A DNA stretch of 64,000 nucleotides from Collimonas sp. PA-H2 (GCF_002564105.1 NZ_PDBX01000001.1:3658001-3722000), one strand, 5' to 3'. Counted from the stretch's first letter, positions 28,484-38,001 are shown. Numbers and translations are program-made. The notes: generated by a model from the letters alone, not told the origin.

Positions 28484-30447
28484 AGGTCCCTTTCAGTAAT
28501 AAAAATGCGTGGATATGGGCAGGCGCCGATGGCTGCCCAGGTCGTGACAAGGCGCTTGCGTGCCGCCATGTCGTTTTTTTCGTAAGCCGCGGCTTCCTGC
28601 CGGCACGTGTCTTCACACTGCGCGTTCATCGCAGCGGCAAATTTGTCGGTTTCCCGTTCTAGGTCTTTCGATTTTTTATCTATCGCCGACCAGTCGGTAG
28701 GCTGGTAGGCCGGCTGCGGATTTTTTTCGTTGAAATCAGCAAGCCGAACTGCTGTTGCTGCTATTTCTTCCGGCGTTAAAACTGAAGTCGATATTTTCTT
28801 TTTAGATTTTTTCGTACAGTTATTTACACCAGTCCAAGGTACGTCAAAGACCACAGCCTTGGCGGCGCCGACGACCGTCCACTGATAACGTACCGATTCG
28901 TACACGGCGTGCGGATTCCATGCGTGATAAATCCCGCATGGCTTCTCCATCTCATAGGTCGCGTACTTTCCCTCGACTACGGTGCTGCGTGTGGCGATCT
29001 TGACTAGCCCTTTGCGCCCGACCATGGGGCCGCCCTGCGCCAGCAGGTAATCGCGGTAGGAGGCTTGCTTGATGGTCTTGACGGTTTTGACACGCTTGCC
29101 GTCGACAACATTGATTTCCGTTGCCTTGATGCTCTGTGCAGCCTGCCACGCCGATTTCACCGCGTCAGGCGCATGCAGGATGCTTTCGCTCTTGACGCGC
29201 CGTAACTCGCGCCATGGACCGACAGGCGCGCCGCCGACCTGCTGAAATTGCCGGATGCCCCAGGTCTGCGCCCAATAGCAAACTCTCTGACTCGGCTTAA
29301 TCAGTTCGTCACCGACCAGGTCTTCCACCAGAATATGCTTTTGCCCATCTTCGATGACATGGTGTTCGTCCAGATTCTTGCCATCGGTGTTCTTGGTGAC
29401 ATACTTGATGATGTAACCCGCAGCGGTTCCCTTGCCGGCTTCGATACGCACCAACTTGACACGGTTCTTCTTAGCTCCGCGTTCGTCGCCGTCTTCGCGC
29501 ATGGCATAAGCTGTCATGACTTTCTCGTAACGCTCCAGGTGTTCGGGCGCGACGAACATCAGCATGTGCCAGTGTGGGCAGCCGTCATGGTGCGGTTCAG
29601 CAATACGGAAGCCGTAGGCGTGGATACCGTCGCGGTGCAGCTTGGAGCGGATTTTCTTCCACACGTCGCACAGATAAGCTTGCGCATCGCGTGGCGTCGG
29701 TTCGCCAAACGCCTTGTATTTCGGGTTAGGTTCGCCGTTCTTGCTCAGGACGGCATGATATTTACTCGGTGCGGTGATGGTGGCAAAGATGCCGACATGA
29801 CCCAGGTCGAAAGCGATTTCTTCAAAGCCGCGAATGCGCGTCATCAATTCGCTGTGCCGAATGGATTTATTCGCCGTGCCGAGGGCGGCTAACGCTTCCA
29901 GGCTATAGACCTGGCCGTTTTCGTTCTGTATCTCTATGGATGCCAGCAGCTTGGCATTCTGTTTATTACGGCGCTGCTGGCGATAGGCAGTTTCGTTGCT
30001 GACATAAGCGCCGGCCTTGAAATGCGTAAAACCCAGGCGGATCGCCATATGTTCGCAGCGGCGCGCATGGACCTTGCGGATGCCGCGTAACCACCAAGCC
30101 TTGTCCAGCGCCCGGCGGATAATTTCGGCTTCTTCCTTACCTGCTGGTGCGGCGACGCCGTGGCGGTCACAGTGTTCACGAATGGCCGACACAATGGTGT
30201 CTAGCGATTGCAGGTCGGCACAGAATTGGTAACAGGTACGGGCGGCAGTGTCGGCGGCACGATACAGCGCCTCATCGGGCGCATCAGGCGGCAAAATGAA
30301 ATGATCGGCAGACCAGATCTCGTCAATGACATCGACCTTGTGTTCGTGCTTTTCATAACCGTCGCGGGCGAACAGGTCGCGCAGGGCGCGGCCCATGCGT
30401 TTCGGCAGGCCGGTGATGCTCTCGGCGGAATAGAAGCGGTAGCTCAT
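28480..30447 (-). CDS. A: P2 gpA-like rolling-circle replication initiator
   Basis: 655 aa. The HUH motif PHWHMLMF (His292, His294) and the two-tyrosine motif YIIKY (Tyr345, Tyr349) match the P2 gpA nicking-joining endonuclease that starts rolling-circle DNA synthesis. It overlaps both neighbours by ATGA, in the leftward early operon. The C-terminal 100 residues are charged, ending ITERDL. Confidence 0.93.
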   Translation of the reverse strand: MSYRFYSAESITGLPKRMGRALRDLFARDGYEKHEHKVDVIDEIWSADHFILPPDAPDEALYRAADTAARTCYQFCADLQSLDTIVSAIREHCDRHGVAAPAGKEEAEIIRRALDKAWWLRGIRKVHARRCEHMAIRLGFTHFKAGAYVSNETAYRQQRRNKQNAKLLASIEIQNENGQVYSLEALAALGTANKSIRHSELMTRIRGFEEIAFDLGHVGIFATITAPSKYHAVLSKNGEPNPKYKAFGEPTPRDAQAYLCDVWKKIRSKLHRDGIHAYGFRIAEPHHDGCPHWHMLMFVAPEHLERYEKVMTAYAMREDGDERGAKKNRVKLVRIEAGKGTAAGYIIKYVTKNTDGKNLDEHHVIEDGQKHILVEDLVGDELIKPSQRVCYWAQTWGIRQFQQVGGAPVGPWRELRRVKSESILHAPDAVKSAWQAAQSIKATEINVVDGKRVKTVKTIKQASYRDYLLAQGGPMVGRKGLVKIATRSTVVEGKYATYEMEKPCGIYHAWNPHAVYESVRYQWTVVGAAKAVVFDVPWTGVNNCTKKSKKKISTSVLTPEEIAATAVRLADFNEKNPQPAYQPTDWSAIDKKSKDLERETDKFAAAMNAQCEDTCRQEAAAYEKNDMAARKRLVTTWAAIGACPYPRIFITERDL

Positions 30448-30782
30448 GCCGCGATACCGTCCGATTCGTGACCCGCTGCCGGGAACTGGCTAGGCAACTC
30501 GCCGCCTTGCGCACAGCGCAGGACGATTTCAAGTTGCCTGATCAACCGGCGGGCTTCGCAATGCAGCTTGCCACGCTCCAGGGCGTTCAACGATTGCAAG
30601 GTGGTGTCACCCTTCTTGCTGCCAATGCCGGCCATATGCGCCAGCATCTGGCGGTCACGCGGCGGGATGCCATTCCAGCGGCCAGCGCGTACACTTTCCT
30701 TGTCGCCGGCCAGCATGATGTAGGCGTGTGTCAGGTGTGTGTACGCAATGTCCTGGTGCGCCTGTTGGGAGTGGGTCGCCAT
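30444..30782 (-). CDS. Early phage protein of unknown function
   Basis: 112 aa, predicted helical, no membrane span. The stop overlaps the gpA start (ATGA), so it is translated with the replication protein. The ribosome-site and start region follows the small peptide gene at 30786. No family recognised. Confidence 0.6.
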   Translation of the reverse strand: MATHSQQAHQDIAYTHLTHAYIMLAGDKESVRAGRWNGIPPRDRQMLAHMAGIGSKKGDTTLQSLNALERGKLHCEARRLIRQLEIVLRCAQGGELPSQFPAAGHESDGIAA

Positions 30783-30785
30783 GGC

Positions 30786-30893
30786 TTATCCTCCAATGAT
30801 GCCGGTGGCTTGCAGCAATGGACCGGCCATCATCAGGAGACAGCCGAGCGTCATCACGCAGAAATCGAGCAGGAATTTTTTAAACGGTTTCAT
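30786..30893 (-). CDS. Small membrane peptide
   Basis: 35 aa: a basic start (MKPFKKFLLDF) then one hydrophobic span (MTLGCLLMMAGPLLQATG). The ATG overlaps the upstream gene's stop (ATGA), and its own stop is 4 bp before the next start, so it fits tightly in the operon. Function unknown. Confidence 0.5.
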   Translation of the reverse strand: MKPFKKFLLDFCVMTLGCLLMMAGPLLQATGIIGG

Positions 30894-31108
30894 GCTGTCA
30901 CCTGTTCGTGAGTGACCAGTTCGCCCAAGGCCAGTGCGGGTTGACCGGCGGGTAAGAAGAGCGTCAAGCCGTGTTCACTGCCGTCACTGAAACGGATCAT
31001 GACTCGTTGCGTGAAAAACCTAGTGCTGCTCGATTCAAAGCAAAGGAATGTTTGCACCGGACTAATCGTGATGCTTTTGACGTTGAGAAAAGTAGTTTCG
31101 ACGGACAT
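30890..31108 (-). CDS. Hypothetical early phage protein
   Basis: 72 aa, predicted beta-rich, no membrane span. It begins the tightly packed stretch that runs through gpA. A CAGGCAAG-like purine sequence lies before the ATG. No family recognised. Confidence 0.5.
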   Translation of the reverse strand: MSVETTFLNVKSITISPVQTFLCFESSSTRFFTQRVMIRFSDGSEHGLTLFLPAGQPALALGELVTHEQVTA

Positions 31109-31140
31109 GCTTGCCTTTCTTCAGGGTGAGCGAATCCCGC

Positions 31141-31158
31141 ATGCCTGATATCAGGCAT
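31141..31158. promoter_or_regulatory. 18-bp perfect palindrome in the early operon gap
   Basis: ATGCCTGATATCAGGCAT is self-complementary over 18 bp, in the 131-bp gap between ogr and the gene at 31108. It could be an operator or a stem in the early transcript; there is no T-tract. Confidence 0.5.
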
Positions 31159-31239
31159 TGCAGGGAATATCGGGAGTGGTAAAACGAACTAGCGGGGGAC
31201 TACGGCGGCGCTGGGTTGCGAGGTGTTGTCATGGGTGGC

Positions 31240-31491
31240 TTACAGCGTCAGCGTTAATTGATTGGCGCAGGCATTGCGGACATGCTGCGACACGTGGATA
31301 CGTACATCAGGATTCGGGATAGCCGACATCGATAAGGTGCGCATCACTTCCAAGCTGGCGACGAAAACGTGGCCGCAATCCGGGTTTTGGCACATGTAGG
31401 TGATCTCCTTCATCATGTCCGACATGGTGCGGCTTTTCGCAGCGCGCACACGATAATGACAATGTGGACAAGGAATACTGATGACTCTCAT
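31240..31491 (-). CDS. ogr: Ogr/Delta-like late gene activator (zinc finger)
   Basis: 83 aa. CPHC near the N-terminus and C-x4-C (CQNPDCG) match the zinc-binding pattern of P2 Ogr/P4 Delta, which turns on the late promoters of the structural operons. The start at 31491 overlaps the previous gene's stop; the frame upstream of it belongs to that gene. In P2 ogr follows D, whereas here it sits in the early operon. Confidence 0.85.
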   Translation of the reverse strand: MRVISIPCPHCHYRVRAAKSRTMSDMMKEITYMCQNPDCGHVFVASLEVMRTLSMSAIPNPDVRIHVSQHVRNACANQLTLTL

Positions 31492-31676
31492 GCGGGTTTC
31501 CTGTCTACTGGATACAAGGCGCGGCCTCTGCCGGATATTTGGCGCGATTGCTTGCGCAAGCGCGATTTTGCAAGCCATTCCGCTGCCTGTTGCACCGAAT
31601 CCAGACCCTGCTGATGGCGTACGCGCTCCAGCAAGTCGTGTTCTGCATCGGTAAGGGTGATATTTTGATCTGGCAT
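31488..31676 (-). CDS. Small RHH-like protein
   Basis: 62 aa. ITLTDAEHDLLERVRHQQGL followed by a helix (SVQQAAEWLAKSRL) resembles a ribbon-helix-helix fold. It overlaps ogr by ATGA. Probably a small DNA-binding or regulatory protein. Confidence 0.55.
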   Translation of the reverse strand: MPDQNITLTDAEHDLLERVRHQQGLDSVQQAAEWLAKSRLRKQSRQISGRGRALYPVDRKPA

Positions 31677-31715
31677 CTTTTCGTCGGCTCTTTGTCGGCT
31701 TATTGCGGTCTAGGC

Positions 31716-31913
31716 TTAGGCAGCCTTAGCGCTTACTATTTCACCATCGCTGAGGCCTAGAGCAGCTGCGGCTTCCCGCAATACCAACTGACGCAGCAGT
31801 GTGGATGGCTGTTCGCCCTGGTAGTTGGCTAATGCCTTTATCAGGTCATGTTCGTAGTCGTCAAACCGGAGGGTGAGCCGGTTATTGCGGATGCGCTTGG
31901 TGTCGGGATACAT
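31716..31913 (-). CDS. Ribbon-helix-helix protein
   Basis: 65 aa. A basic strand (RLTLRFDDYEHDLIKALA) and the helix TLLRQLVLREAAAAL form a typical RHH repressor layout. It is the second gene of the early leftward operon and might play the Cox/Cro role. Confidence 0.6.
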   Translation of the reverse strand: MYPDTKRIRNNRLTLRFDDYEHDLIKALANYQGEQPSTLLRQLVLREAAAALGLSDGEIVSAKAA

Positions 31914-31930
31914 GGTGGCGTCCTTAACGA

Positions 31931-32128
31931 TTATTGGTAAGAAGCAAGTTCGCGTTTGTAATCGGCCAGGCCGCGAAAGATCAGATAGTGGAGGAACCAG
32001 GCAATTGATTCATCTTCGTTCGCCGCGTAGTGTTTAACTTCCACTAACTCAGTTGGCATGAGGCGAACGTTACGCGGCTGGGCAGTGCGTCCCTGAGGGA
32101 TACGAACGGCTCTAGGCAATATTTTCAT
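31931..32128 (-). CDS. First early gene, RHH-like (Cox-position)
   Basis: 65 aa from the ATG at 32128; the longer frame runs into the repressor region. A beta strand (RNVRLMPTELVEVK) and two helices (IAWFLHYLIFRGLADYKREL) again suggest RHH. It is divergent from the repressor gene, the place taken by cox in P2, so it is a candidate lytic regulator. No strong ribosome site seen. Confidence 0.55.
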   Translation of the reverse strand: MKILPRAVRIPQGRTAQPRNVRLMPTELVEVKHYAANEDESIAWFLHYLIFRGLADYKRELASYQ

Positions 32129-32166
32129 GATGTTATGATGTGTAGCTGCTAGGGATGGCGCAACTA

Positions 32167-32184
32167 TATTATGGTAAAACATAA
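32167..32184. promoter_or_regulatory. Candidate repressor operator
   Basis: ATTATG-N6-CATAAT, a perfect 6-bp dyad in the 72-bp gap between the divergent repressor and early genes, an expected site for the phage repressor. A related TTATGAT lies at about 32132. Confidence 0.5.
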
Positions 32185-32200
32185 TTTGCAATAGATAATT

Positions 32201-32683
32201 ATGCAAAACAATACATTTGGTGAACGATTAAAAGAAGAACGCACGCGGCTTGGCTTAACTCAAGAGGCTTTGGGAGCAGTAGGAGGCGTGAAAAAGCTTT
32301 CTCAATTTACTTATGAGCAAGATCAGCGCTTTCCTGACGCTGGTTACCTAATTGCATTAGCTGCTATCGGCGTTGATGTGCAATATGTAATGCTTGGGAA
32401 ACCGTCAGTTCAGACTCTCACTGACGAGGAAAACGAATTGCTATCAGGTTTCCGGAAGCTGGATCTTCGGGGGAAAGTGAATCTGCTCGGCATGGTGGAT
32501 GTGGTCAGTAAAACGTCCACGGAGATGGCTAAACCAGCGGCGTCGTCACGCGTGGCGAATCACTTCCAGGAAAAGGTCGATATCAAAGTCGGCCAGCACC
32601 TCGTCGGTGATGTCAAGGGCGATAATGTCGTCAATATGGCGAGTGATAAGCCTAAGAAAGCTAAAAAAAAATTGGATAAGTAA
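32201..32683 (+). CDS. Phage repressor, XRE-type HTH
   Basis: 160 aa. The N-terminal HTH (FGERLKEERTRLGLTQEALGAV) is of the CI/XRE class; the C-terminus is not an S24 peptidase and ends in a Lys-rich tail after a GQHLVGDVKGDNVVNM segment. Divergent from the early operon and adjacent to the operator dyad, it should maintain lysogeny. The ribosome site is weak, so translation may be leaderless or low. Confidence 0.82.
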   Translation: MQNNTFGERLKEERTRLGLTQEALGAVGGVKKLSQFTYEQDQRFPDAGYLIALAAIGVDVQYVMLGKPSVQTLTDEENELLSGFRKLDLRGKVNLLGMVDVVSKTSTEMAKPAASSRVANHFQEKVDIKVGQHLVGDVKGDNVVNMASDKPKKAKKKLDK

Positions 32684-32741
32684 AATCTGCGGCTGGCACA
32701 GAAACGAGTCTGCCAGCCAATGGTCTATTGGGCAGCTTGTT

Positions 32742-33074
32742 ATGGGTAACGTCCTGATGGCATCCGGTGATCTGGCTGCCTTGCCAGTGGCGCTGCAAAA
32801 TTCAGCTCGCTTCCATCGCTTGAAACGCATTTTCAAATGGCAGTCGGCCGCATTTATGGCAGCACTGATGACAGGCAACTGGCCGCTATTTCAACAGCCT
32901 ATTACAACTCTACCGGCACGCTACTGTCGCTCTGCCGATCAAATTTATTCCGTGGGCGATATCATCAAAACCGCCACAGGCGCTTATCGAGAGTGCTTTC
33001 AGGATAGTGTCGGTACGCAGCCCTATTGGGGCGAGGAAACTCGACCCCGTTCGCGTTCAGCGTCATTGATGTAG
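32742..33074 (+). CDS. Hypothetical protein downstream of the repressor
   Basis: About 110 aa if started at the ATG at 32742; the frame extends upstream across the repressor end, where it is a shadow. It is protein-like from residue 20 on (HRLKRIFKWQSAAFMAALM, YSVGDIIKTATGAYRECF). No ribosome site is visible and no family recognised. May be lysogenically expressed with the repressor. Confidence 0.35.
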   Translation: MGNVLMASGDLAALPVALQNSARFHRLKRIFKWQSAAFMAALMTGNWPLFQQPITTLPARYCRSADQIYSVGDIIKTATGAYRECFQDSVGTQPYWGEETRPRSRSASLM

Positions 33075-33119
33075 TGCCTCACCACATATTCAAATTTCAA
33101 GAAAATAGGATAAATTCAA

Positions 33120-33449
33120 ATGATTAAGCAAATCAAAATGTGGGCGGCATTGGTTCGAGATATTGGCGTAATTCTTGGGGTTCCAGCGTTGGTGTTTATC
33201 GCTGTCCAGCTGTATGGCTTTCAAATGCAAGGAATGCAAGCGCAAATTGCCGCTCTAAAAGAGCAAAATGAAGCTCTAAAAGAACGGCAATATGATCGTG
33301 CATCAACGATCATCAAGGCACAGAAAGACTTATCAGAAACGGAGCTGGATTTGATCGAAAAATCAATTAATCTGGTTGGCGGTCAGAAAATCAATGTGCG
33401 AGATTTCAATAGCAAACTTCTTTGTCTCAACTTGAGCCACACAAAATAA
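33120..33449 (+). CDS. Membrane-anchored coiled-coil protein
   Basis: 109 aa. One N-terminal helix (about 13-32) is followed by a heptad-like coiled coil (MQAQIAALKEQNEALKERQ). Located between the repressor and the convergent gpD end, a common site for lysogenic-conversion genes such as superinfection exclusion. Function unknown. Confidence 0.6.
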   Translation: MIKQIKMWAALVRDIGVILGVPALVFIAVQLYGFQMQGMQAQIAALKEQNEALKERQYDRASTIIKAQKDLSETELDLIEKSINLVGGQKINVRDFNSKLLCLNLSHTK

Positions 33450-33471
33450 TAGTCGCGGTTCAAAATCTACA

Positions 33472-34740
33472 TCAACCTCCGGCATCGTTATTCTCCTTGA
33501 TGATCTCGCGCCGCTCCCGAATCTTTCCCCATTCGAGTTTTGCGGCGCGTGCTGCCGTCTGCTTGTTGGCGTAGACGTGCTGCAGCGTCTTTGTACTGGC
33601 CGTCGCGCCGGCCGCCGGCGCCGTATGTTTTCCCTTGCCGGTCGACGGTGCGAATTCCTGGCCGGTCTTCTTCGTGGCGACGTTGCGCCACTTGGCATAC
33701 ACGCCGGTAATGCCAGGATCTGGGTCGACCTCATCTTCGCGCTCGACCTCTGCTTCCTCGGTGCGTGTCTCCAGCTCGATGCTGCTGGTAAAGCCGGCGT
33801 CGCTGATGCTGTGCCGGACCTTGGCCGTCAGCCAGTCCTGATTATCAATATCGATTTTGAATCCGACGACTTCCACAGGCGATTGCGGCATCAGCGCCGG
33901 GTCGCCAATTGCCAGCGACAATTCCAAGCTTGCAGCGCCGCGCTGGATGCGCTGCCACTCGGCGACGGCAGCGGCGCGTGCGTCGGCCTCATTCGCATAG
34001 GTTGTGCGCAGCCGCTTGCTGTTGCCGGGTAATCCCGCCACCACACTGCGGCGCAGGCCGTGCCGGTCGTCATGCCAGAACACGCGCACGCCGCTGTAGC
34101 TATCGCGCTCGGCGCTATGGTAGCGATGCCTGTCGCCCAGGTTGCGCGTGATGCGGATCAACGGCAGGTCGCGGCCCGACGCCGTCTTGCTGCGGCCCGC
34201 CGGCATGAACAGCAGCGTGTCGTTTTTCACGGTTGCGGCGGCATCATATTTTTTACCTAACCGGCGCAGGAATGCCGCGTCGCTCTCGCGGGTCTGGTCC
34301 AGATGCGCGATCTTTACACCACGCAGCGCCTCGGCAATACCGGCTTTCAGCTCCTGCTGAAACGCGATCACCTCAATCACCGCGCCCAGGGTCGTATCGT
34401 GGAAACTGCGTTCGACCGGCTGGCGGAACGTATCGATCAGGCTGGCCGTCCTGGCGCGCAGGGTCAGCAGATCCGGCGCGCCGCTATGCTCGATCTCATC
34501 GACCGTAAAGACGCCCTTGTCAATCAAGCCGGATTCCTGCCAGCCGATCTGTACGTTGATCCTGGCGCCCTTGCTTGGTATCGCAAGCTGGCCGTCCGTA
34601 TCGGACAGGGTAATGCTCAGTTCGTCGGCGCTGTCGCTACGGCACTCGGTCAGGTCGAGACTGACCAGGCGCGGCGCGAATTTCCCCGTAATGTCCTGGC
34701 CGTCCAGCGTGATTTTGAAAGCAGGGATCGGGTAGTCCAT
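33472..34740 (-). CDS. D: Phage late control / tail protein gpD
   Basis: 422 aa; the N-terminal MDYPIPAFKITLDGQDITGKF and the SDSADELSITLSDTDG block fit P2 gpD, a baseplate hub protein of gp27/VgrG-like fold. It has a Lys/Gly-rich linker and a charged C-terminus. Its ATG overlaps the gpU stop by 1 nt. Confidence 0.93.
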   Translation of the reverse strand: MDYPIPAFKITLDGQDITGKFAPRLVSLDLTECRSDSADELSITLSDTDGQLAIPSKGARINVQIGWQESGLIDKGVFTVDEIEHSGAPDLLTLRARTASLIDTFRQPVERSFHDTTLGAVIEVIAFQQELKAGIAEALRGVKIAHLDQTRESDAAFLRRLGKKYDAAATVKNDTLLFMPAGRSKTASGRDLPLIRITRNLGDRHRYHSAERDSYSGVRVFWHDDRHGLRRSVVAGLPGNSKRLRTTYANEADARAAAVAEWQRIQRGAASLELSLAIGDPALMPQSPVEVVGFKIDIDNQDWLTAKVRHSISDAGFTSSIELETRTEEAEVEREDEVDPDPGITGVYAKWRNVATKKTGQEFAPSTGKGKHTAPAAGATASTKTLQHVYANKQTAARAAKLEWGKIRERREIIKENNDAGG

Positions 34741-35267
34741 CAGAACAGGCTCCGCATGCTGTTGGCGACATTGTTGAACGTCGAAGCGCCGGTATTGATG
34801 GCGTTGCTGGCGCTGTTGCTGATGCCCTCCAGGCTCAACATGTTTTTGATGCTACCCAGGTCGCCCAGTGTATTGAGCAAGCCCAGCACGGATTCGTCGG
34901 TACGCTCCAGGGTGATCGAAAATTCGATATTGCCGGCGTCGCCGTCCTGTCTCAGCACCGTGCGGCCCTCGGTCATGCCGGTGATGACGTAGGACCCCAG
35001 GATGCGCCCGGTCCCCGCAATCAGAATCCACGACTTGCCGGTATCGCCCATCAGGCGCAAGGCATCCAGAGAATACACGCTGCCGGTCAGCTCCGGCGCG
35101 ATCCAGCCGGACAGCGTGATCGTGTCGTCGCCTTTGCCGGTGTACTGGCGGGCATTGCGGGCGCCGACCCGCGACGTACTCGGGTGCTTCCAATCGGTTT
35201 TGCGTTGCAGCTCCTGGTAAGCCAGGGTCGGCAGGCTAAAGACAAACATGCCCAGGGTCATCATCAT
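34740..35267 (-). CDS. U: Tail protein gpU
   Basis: 175 aa. The start at the triple ATG (35267) gives MMMTLGMFVFSLPTLAYQEL, matching P2 gpU; the longer frame is a shadow of gpT. AAGGA lies 10 nt upstream. Tail tube terminator/assembly role in P2-like phages. Confidence 0.9.
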   Translation of the reverse strand: MMMTLGMFVFSLPTLAYQELQRKTDWKHPSTSRVGARNARQYTGKGDDTITLSGWIAPELTGSVYSLDALRLMGDTGKSWILIAGTGRILGSYVITGMTEGRTVLRQDGDAGNIEFSITLERTDESVLGLLNTLGDLGSIKNMLSLEGISNSASNAINTGASTFNNVANSMRSLF

Positions 35268-35280
35268 GGTAATAAAATCC

Positions 35281-38001
35281 TTAAAAGTGATTGTCGGACA
35301 GGCTGGAGCGCGTACGCACTGCCTTCTGTCTGTCTCGCTCTTCCATCGCCAGCATGACGGCGTGGGCAATGGCCTGGTCGTCCATGCCAGGCTGCGTTTG
35401 AACGATGATCTGGATCGTGTCACCCTGGACCACGACGCTGGCGCCAGCGGCACGCGGCGCAATGGGTGGGCGCGTATCGAAGGACAGCGCCGGCATGGCC
35501 GTCGCACCGATGGCGATGCCGGCGCCAAGCTGGGTCAGCCGCTTGGCAAGACCGCTGACCTGGTTGATCGGCGCATCCTGTCCATTCTCGATGCCGAGCG
35601 CCAGCCCTTCGGTGATAAAGCCACCGAATCGGCTAAAGACACGGCTAGGGCTGTGAATCTCCTGTTCCTTCGCGAAGGTCATGCCGACCATTGCCCCGAG
35701 CTGCTTGATTTTGTCTTTCAGGAAACCGAAGCCGGACGTAATCCCATTGACCAGGCCCTGGATGATGTTGGCGCCGAACTCGGTAAATGTCCCCGGCAGC
35801 TCAACACCGAACCAACTCATGACCCCGGCAAATGCCTTATAGAACAGCCCCAGCGGCGACCAGTTCATGATTAACGCGCTAACGCCCCCGATACCGCCGT
35901 CGAATGCTGTTTTCACATCGGCCCACAAGCCGCCGGCAAAGGTCTTGATGGTTTCCCATACACGATTAAACCGCTCGGTGATGCCATCCCACAGATCGCT
36001 AAAGAACGCCTTGAGCGGTTCCCAATTTTTATAGATGAGGTAGGCCAATACCGCAATGAGGGTAATCAGCAACACAATCGGGTTCGTCAGCAAGGCTCGG
36101 CCCAGCCACAAGACGGTTTTGCCGACCGTCATCAAGCCGCCGCTAATGCCGCGCAGGATTGGCGTGAGTACGCCACCGGCGACCCCCATCTTGGCGAACA
36201 TGACATGCAACATGGCATAGGGGCCGATCAAGGCGGCCAGGCCCAGCATCAGCGGACCCAGCACGACCAGGATGCCGGCGAGGATGCCGAAGCCGACAAT
36301 CATCGCCTTGGCCGTGGCTGGGTTGCGCTCCATGAAGCCGTTCAAGCCTTCCAAGGCTTTCGTCACGGTCTCGATGGCGCTGGAATACAACGGCAGGATT
36401 TTTTCGCCCATCGTCAGCTGGAGGTCGGCCAACTTGGCGTGCGCGTCCATTTCCTTGCCGGCGGCCTGTTCGCGGGCCAGCGGTTCCAGCTGGTCCACAT
36501 CGTAGGCGCCTTCGTTTAAATTCCGATTCTTGTGGATCTGGGCGCGCTGCAAGTACATGTTCGCCATCAGGTCGCCGGCCTTGCGATTGGTAAACAGGCT
36601 GCCGATGGTGTCGAGGATCTTGTCTTTGCCGGTAATGCCGTTTTTTTCCAACTGTGGCAACAGGACCTTTTCCATCCACTCAAACTGGCTTTTCTTGAAC
36701 AGGTCGGAACCCAGCAACGCACCAGGGTTCAGCTGGGCTGTCTGGCCGACCTTGTCCGGCACGACCTTGGTGTGATCGCCAATCAGGCCTAGCTTGTCCA
36801 GATTGATCGCGGCCCGCTTGCTGGTGCGTCCCTGGTACAGATTGTTATAGCTCGACATCAGGCCGTTACCGACGCCAAAGCCGCCCAGCTCCTGCACCAG
36901 CGGTTCCAGCTCGTAGTAAAACGACTTTTCGTCCATGCCCTTGGCGGCAATACCGCCGGTCTTGATGAGGTTTAGCCACTCGGTAGGGCCGACCCGGCCG
37001 CCGGTCGCAGAAATGACTTTCTGCACCATGTTGGCCTGCTCGTGGAATTTCTCCGAACTGGCCGTACCGCCGCGCACCTCGATGACCTTCAGCATGTCCA
37101 TGAACTTGCGTTCATTCTCTCCGCCGGCTTCCTCGCCATAAAACGCTTTATTCGCAAATTTCATCTTCGCCAGCATGGGCGCGACCATCTGCGCGTGCGG
37201 CAGATCGCCAAACACGGACATGCTGTCGCGCACTAGCTCCAGGTTTTCGGCATGGCTGGTGCCGTAGGTCTGCATGTTGCGGGCGTAGCTCTCGGCGTCG
37301 GCGCTGACCTTCGGTCCCAGGCCCAGGGCAGTAATGCGGCCCTTCTCGGTCTGATAGTGCTTCGCCTCTTTCAAGCCAGTGACCAAGGGCGCGCCCACGG
37401 CGGCGCCGGCCACCGTCGCACCGATGCCGGCAGCAGCGACATTGCCGGCGGTCGTGCGTAGCTTGTCGGCATGCTGGCGGGCGCCGGCGACCTTTTGCTG
37501 CTGCGCGCCGACTGCCGCCAGCTTCTTCTGCTGGGCGGTGAGTTCGGCATTGGTAAAGGCGATGCTGTCCTTCAGCCAAGTCTGTGCGGACCCCAGCTTG
37601 CGCGTATCGATGCCGGCGCCGGACAAGCGGGAGCGCAAGATCTGCATTTGTTCGCCTTGCTGCTGGCCGGCCTGTTTCAAGGCGCTGGCCGACTTCACGG
37701 CGGCATTAAGTTCGCGGGTCATGGCGCGCGTGGGCGTGGTGGTCTGCTGCATCCTCTGCGCCAGGGCGGCAATCTGCTGTTGCGTCTCGCGCAGCTTGCC
37801 AGAGCTGGTCTGCAAGCCGGCATTCAGTTCGCGGAAACGCCCAACATCTTTTTGCTGGGCGTTCAGTTCCTTCAATCTGTCATTGTTGGCCTTGATGGCT
37901 TTGCCGAGGGCGGACGACTCGCCGGTGATTTTTTTTAAGGGGCCGGTCAGCTTGTCCAGCGCCGCGAAGACCACCTGTAACCGCAATTGCTTGTCACTCA
38001 T
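35281..38001 (-). CDS. T: Tape measure protein gpT
   Basis: 906 aa. A coiled-coil N-terminal third (LKELNAQQKDVGRFRELN) is followed by several hydrophobic segments (about residues 570-660) and a C-terminal repeat-like region. Length and gene position after E/E' fit the P2 tail length ruler. Predicted helical throughout. Confidence 0.93.
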   Translation of the reverse strand: MSDKQLRLQVVFAALDKLTGPLKKITGESSALGKAIKANNDRLKELNAQQKDVGRFRELNAGLQTSSGKLRETQQQIAALAQRMQQTTTPTRAMTRELNAAVKSASALKQAGQQQGEQMQILRSRLSGAGIDTRKLGSAQTWLKDSIAFTNAELTAQQKKLAAVGAQQQKVAGARQHADKLRTTAGNVAAAGIGATVAGAAVGAPLVTGLKEAKHYQTEKGRITALGLGPKVSADAESYARNMQTYGTSHAENLELVRDSMSVFGDLPHAQMVAPMLAKMKFANKAFYGEEAGGENERKFMDMLKVIEVRGGTASSEKFHEQANMVQKVISATGGRVGPTEWLNLIKTGGIAAKGMDEKSFYYELEPLVQELGGFGVGNGLMSSYNNLYQGRTSKRAAINLDKLGLIGDHTKVVPDKVGQTAQLNPGALLGSDLFKKSQFEWMEKVLLPQLEKNGITGKDKILDTIGSLFTNRKAGDLMANMYLQRAQIHKNRNLNEGAYDVDQLEPLAREQAAGKEMDAHAKLADLQLTMGEKILPLYSSAIETVTKALEGLNGFMERNPATAKAMIVGFGILAGILVVLGPLMLGLAALIGPYAMLHVMFAKMGVAGGVLTPILRGISGGLMTVGKTVLWLGRALLTNPIVLLITLIAVLAYLIYKNWEPLKAFFSDLWDGITERFNRVWETIKTFAGGLWADVKTAFDGGIGGVSALIMNWSPLGLFYKAFAGVMSWFGVELPGTFTEFGANIIQGLVNGITSGFGFLKDKIKQLGAMVGMTFAKEQEIHSPSRVFSRFGGFITEGLALGIENGQDAPINQVSGLAKRLTQLGAGIAIGATAMPALSFDTRPPIAPRAAGASVVVQGDTIQIIVQTQPGMDDQAIAHAVMLAMEERDRQKAVRTRSSLSDNHF

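Noticed and set aside
34740..35528. Long version of gpU with an 87-residue N-terminal extension
   Set aside because: The extension overlaps gpT in another frame and is Arg/Ser-rich; P2 gpU begins at the triple Met.
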